From NCBI RefSeq assembly GCF_039555335.1, contig NC_092637.1, positions 1,240,001 to 1,304,000 on the forward strand: DNA of 64,000 nucleotides. The letters are read 5' to 3'. The position numbers and the translations under genes are program-made. This DNA comes from Amphiura filiformis (Eukaryota > Echinodermata > Ophiuroidea > Amphilepidida > Amphiuridae). The notes below the pieces were generated by a model. It was not told where the DNA came from. It searched no databases and saw only the letters and a program-made list of their open reading frames with translations. The first letter of the stretch is position 1; each line of letters opens with the position of its first letter. Shown here piece after piece: positions 63,703-64,000 of the stretch.

Positions 63703-64000
63703 GTAAGACTGTTATTTATCACAATGTATCTTGTGAAAATATATTTATGTGATGTCTAATTACTAGAAAGTATTTGTTTCTAAAACAGATATAATCTTAA
63801 ATTTAATTAATTTCCCAGTAAATAAAACACAAAACGTTTTGCAGAAATATGTCGGGTTATATAAAAGGTATAAAATGTTTTAATAACATTGAGAAACATT
63901 TTTGAAAACCTGTAGCATTTTTTCATCAAACGTTTTAAAAATGTGTTCGTGTCATATATTCCCGACATTAAAATGTTTTTAAAACGTTTGACTAAAACCA
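63703..64000. other. Intron start with an inverted repeat at the window edge
   Basis: AAAACGTTTTGCAG, TGTCGGGTTATATA and TATATTCCCGACA, TTTTAAAACGTTTGA form an inverted pair (63829-63990), probably a short MITE. Confidence 0.5.

Overview
The window looks like nuclear DNA of an invertebrate animal, most likely a deuterostome. An echinoderm or hemichordate is my best guess; nothing in the sequence proves it. The evidence is small phase-1 exons separated by introns of about 0.1-4 kb, GT-AG splice sites, TTAGGG-type interstitial telomere repeats, and a mix of RTE-like and L2/CR1-like LINEs, Penelope-like fragments, tRNA-derived SINEs and many palindromic MITEs.

One plus-strand gene fills almost the whole window. 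I could chain 57 coding exons (615-63702, 12,017 nt, about 4,005 codons) with every splice phase agreeing and no internal stop. They encode 41 fibronectin type III (FN3) domains, the last cut by the window edge, and one C-type lectin domain (CTLD). No start codon, signal peptide, membrane segment or stop belonging to the gene is in the window, so both ends lie outside. The product should be a very large extracellular or receptor-type adhesion/recognition protein. I do not recognise a specific orthologue.

Layout: 0.6-12.6 kb, FN3 domains 1-6, with a recent whole-exon duplication (domains 1/2) and an RTE-like LINE lodged in a triplicated exon start; 14.1-19.9 kb, FN3 domain 7, which is split in two by the three-exon CTLD; 20.3-31.4 kb, FN3 8-18; 31.7-34.3 kb, a 45-bp satellite interrupted by an L2/CR1-like LINE; 34.7-63.7 kb, FN3 19-41, with a Penelope-like foldback, SINEs and MITEs in introns. 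FN3 domains alternate between a longer type (Pro-rich start, extended F-G region) and a shorter type over much of the gene, which suggests growth by two-domain units.

The main unusual themes are (1) a lectin domain inserted inside an FN3 fold, bounded by phase-1 introns so that skipping it would restore the FN3; and (2) repeated tandem duplication of exon edges together with their splice sites, at seven or more places. Two of these keep the reading frame and offer alternative splice sites.
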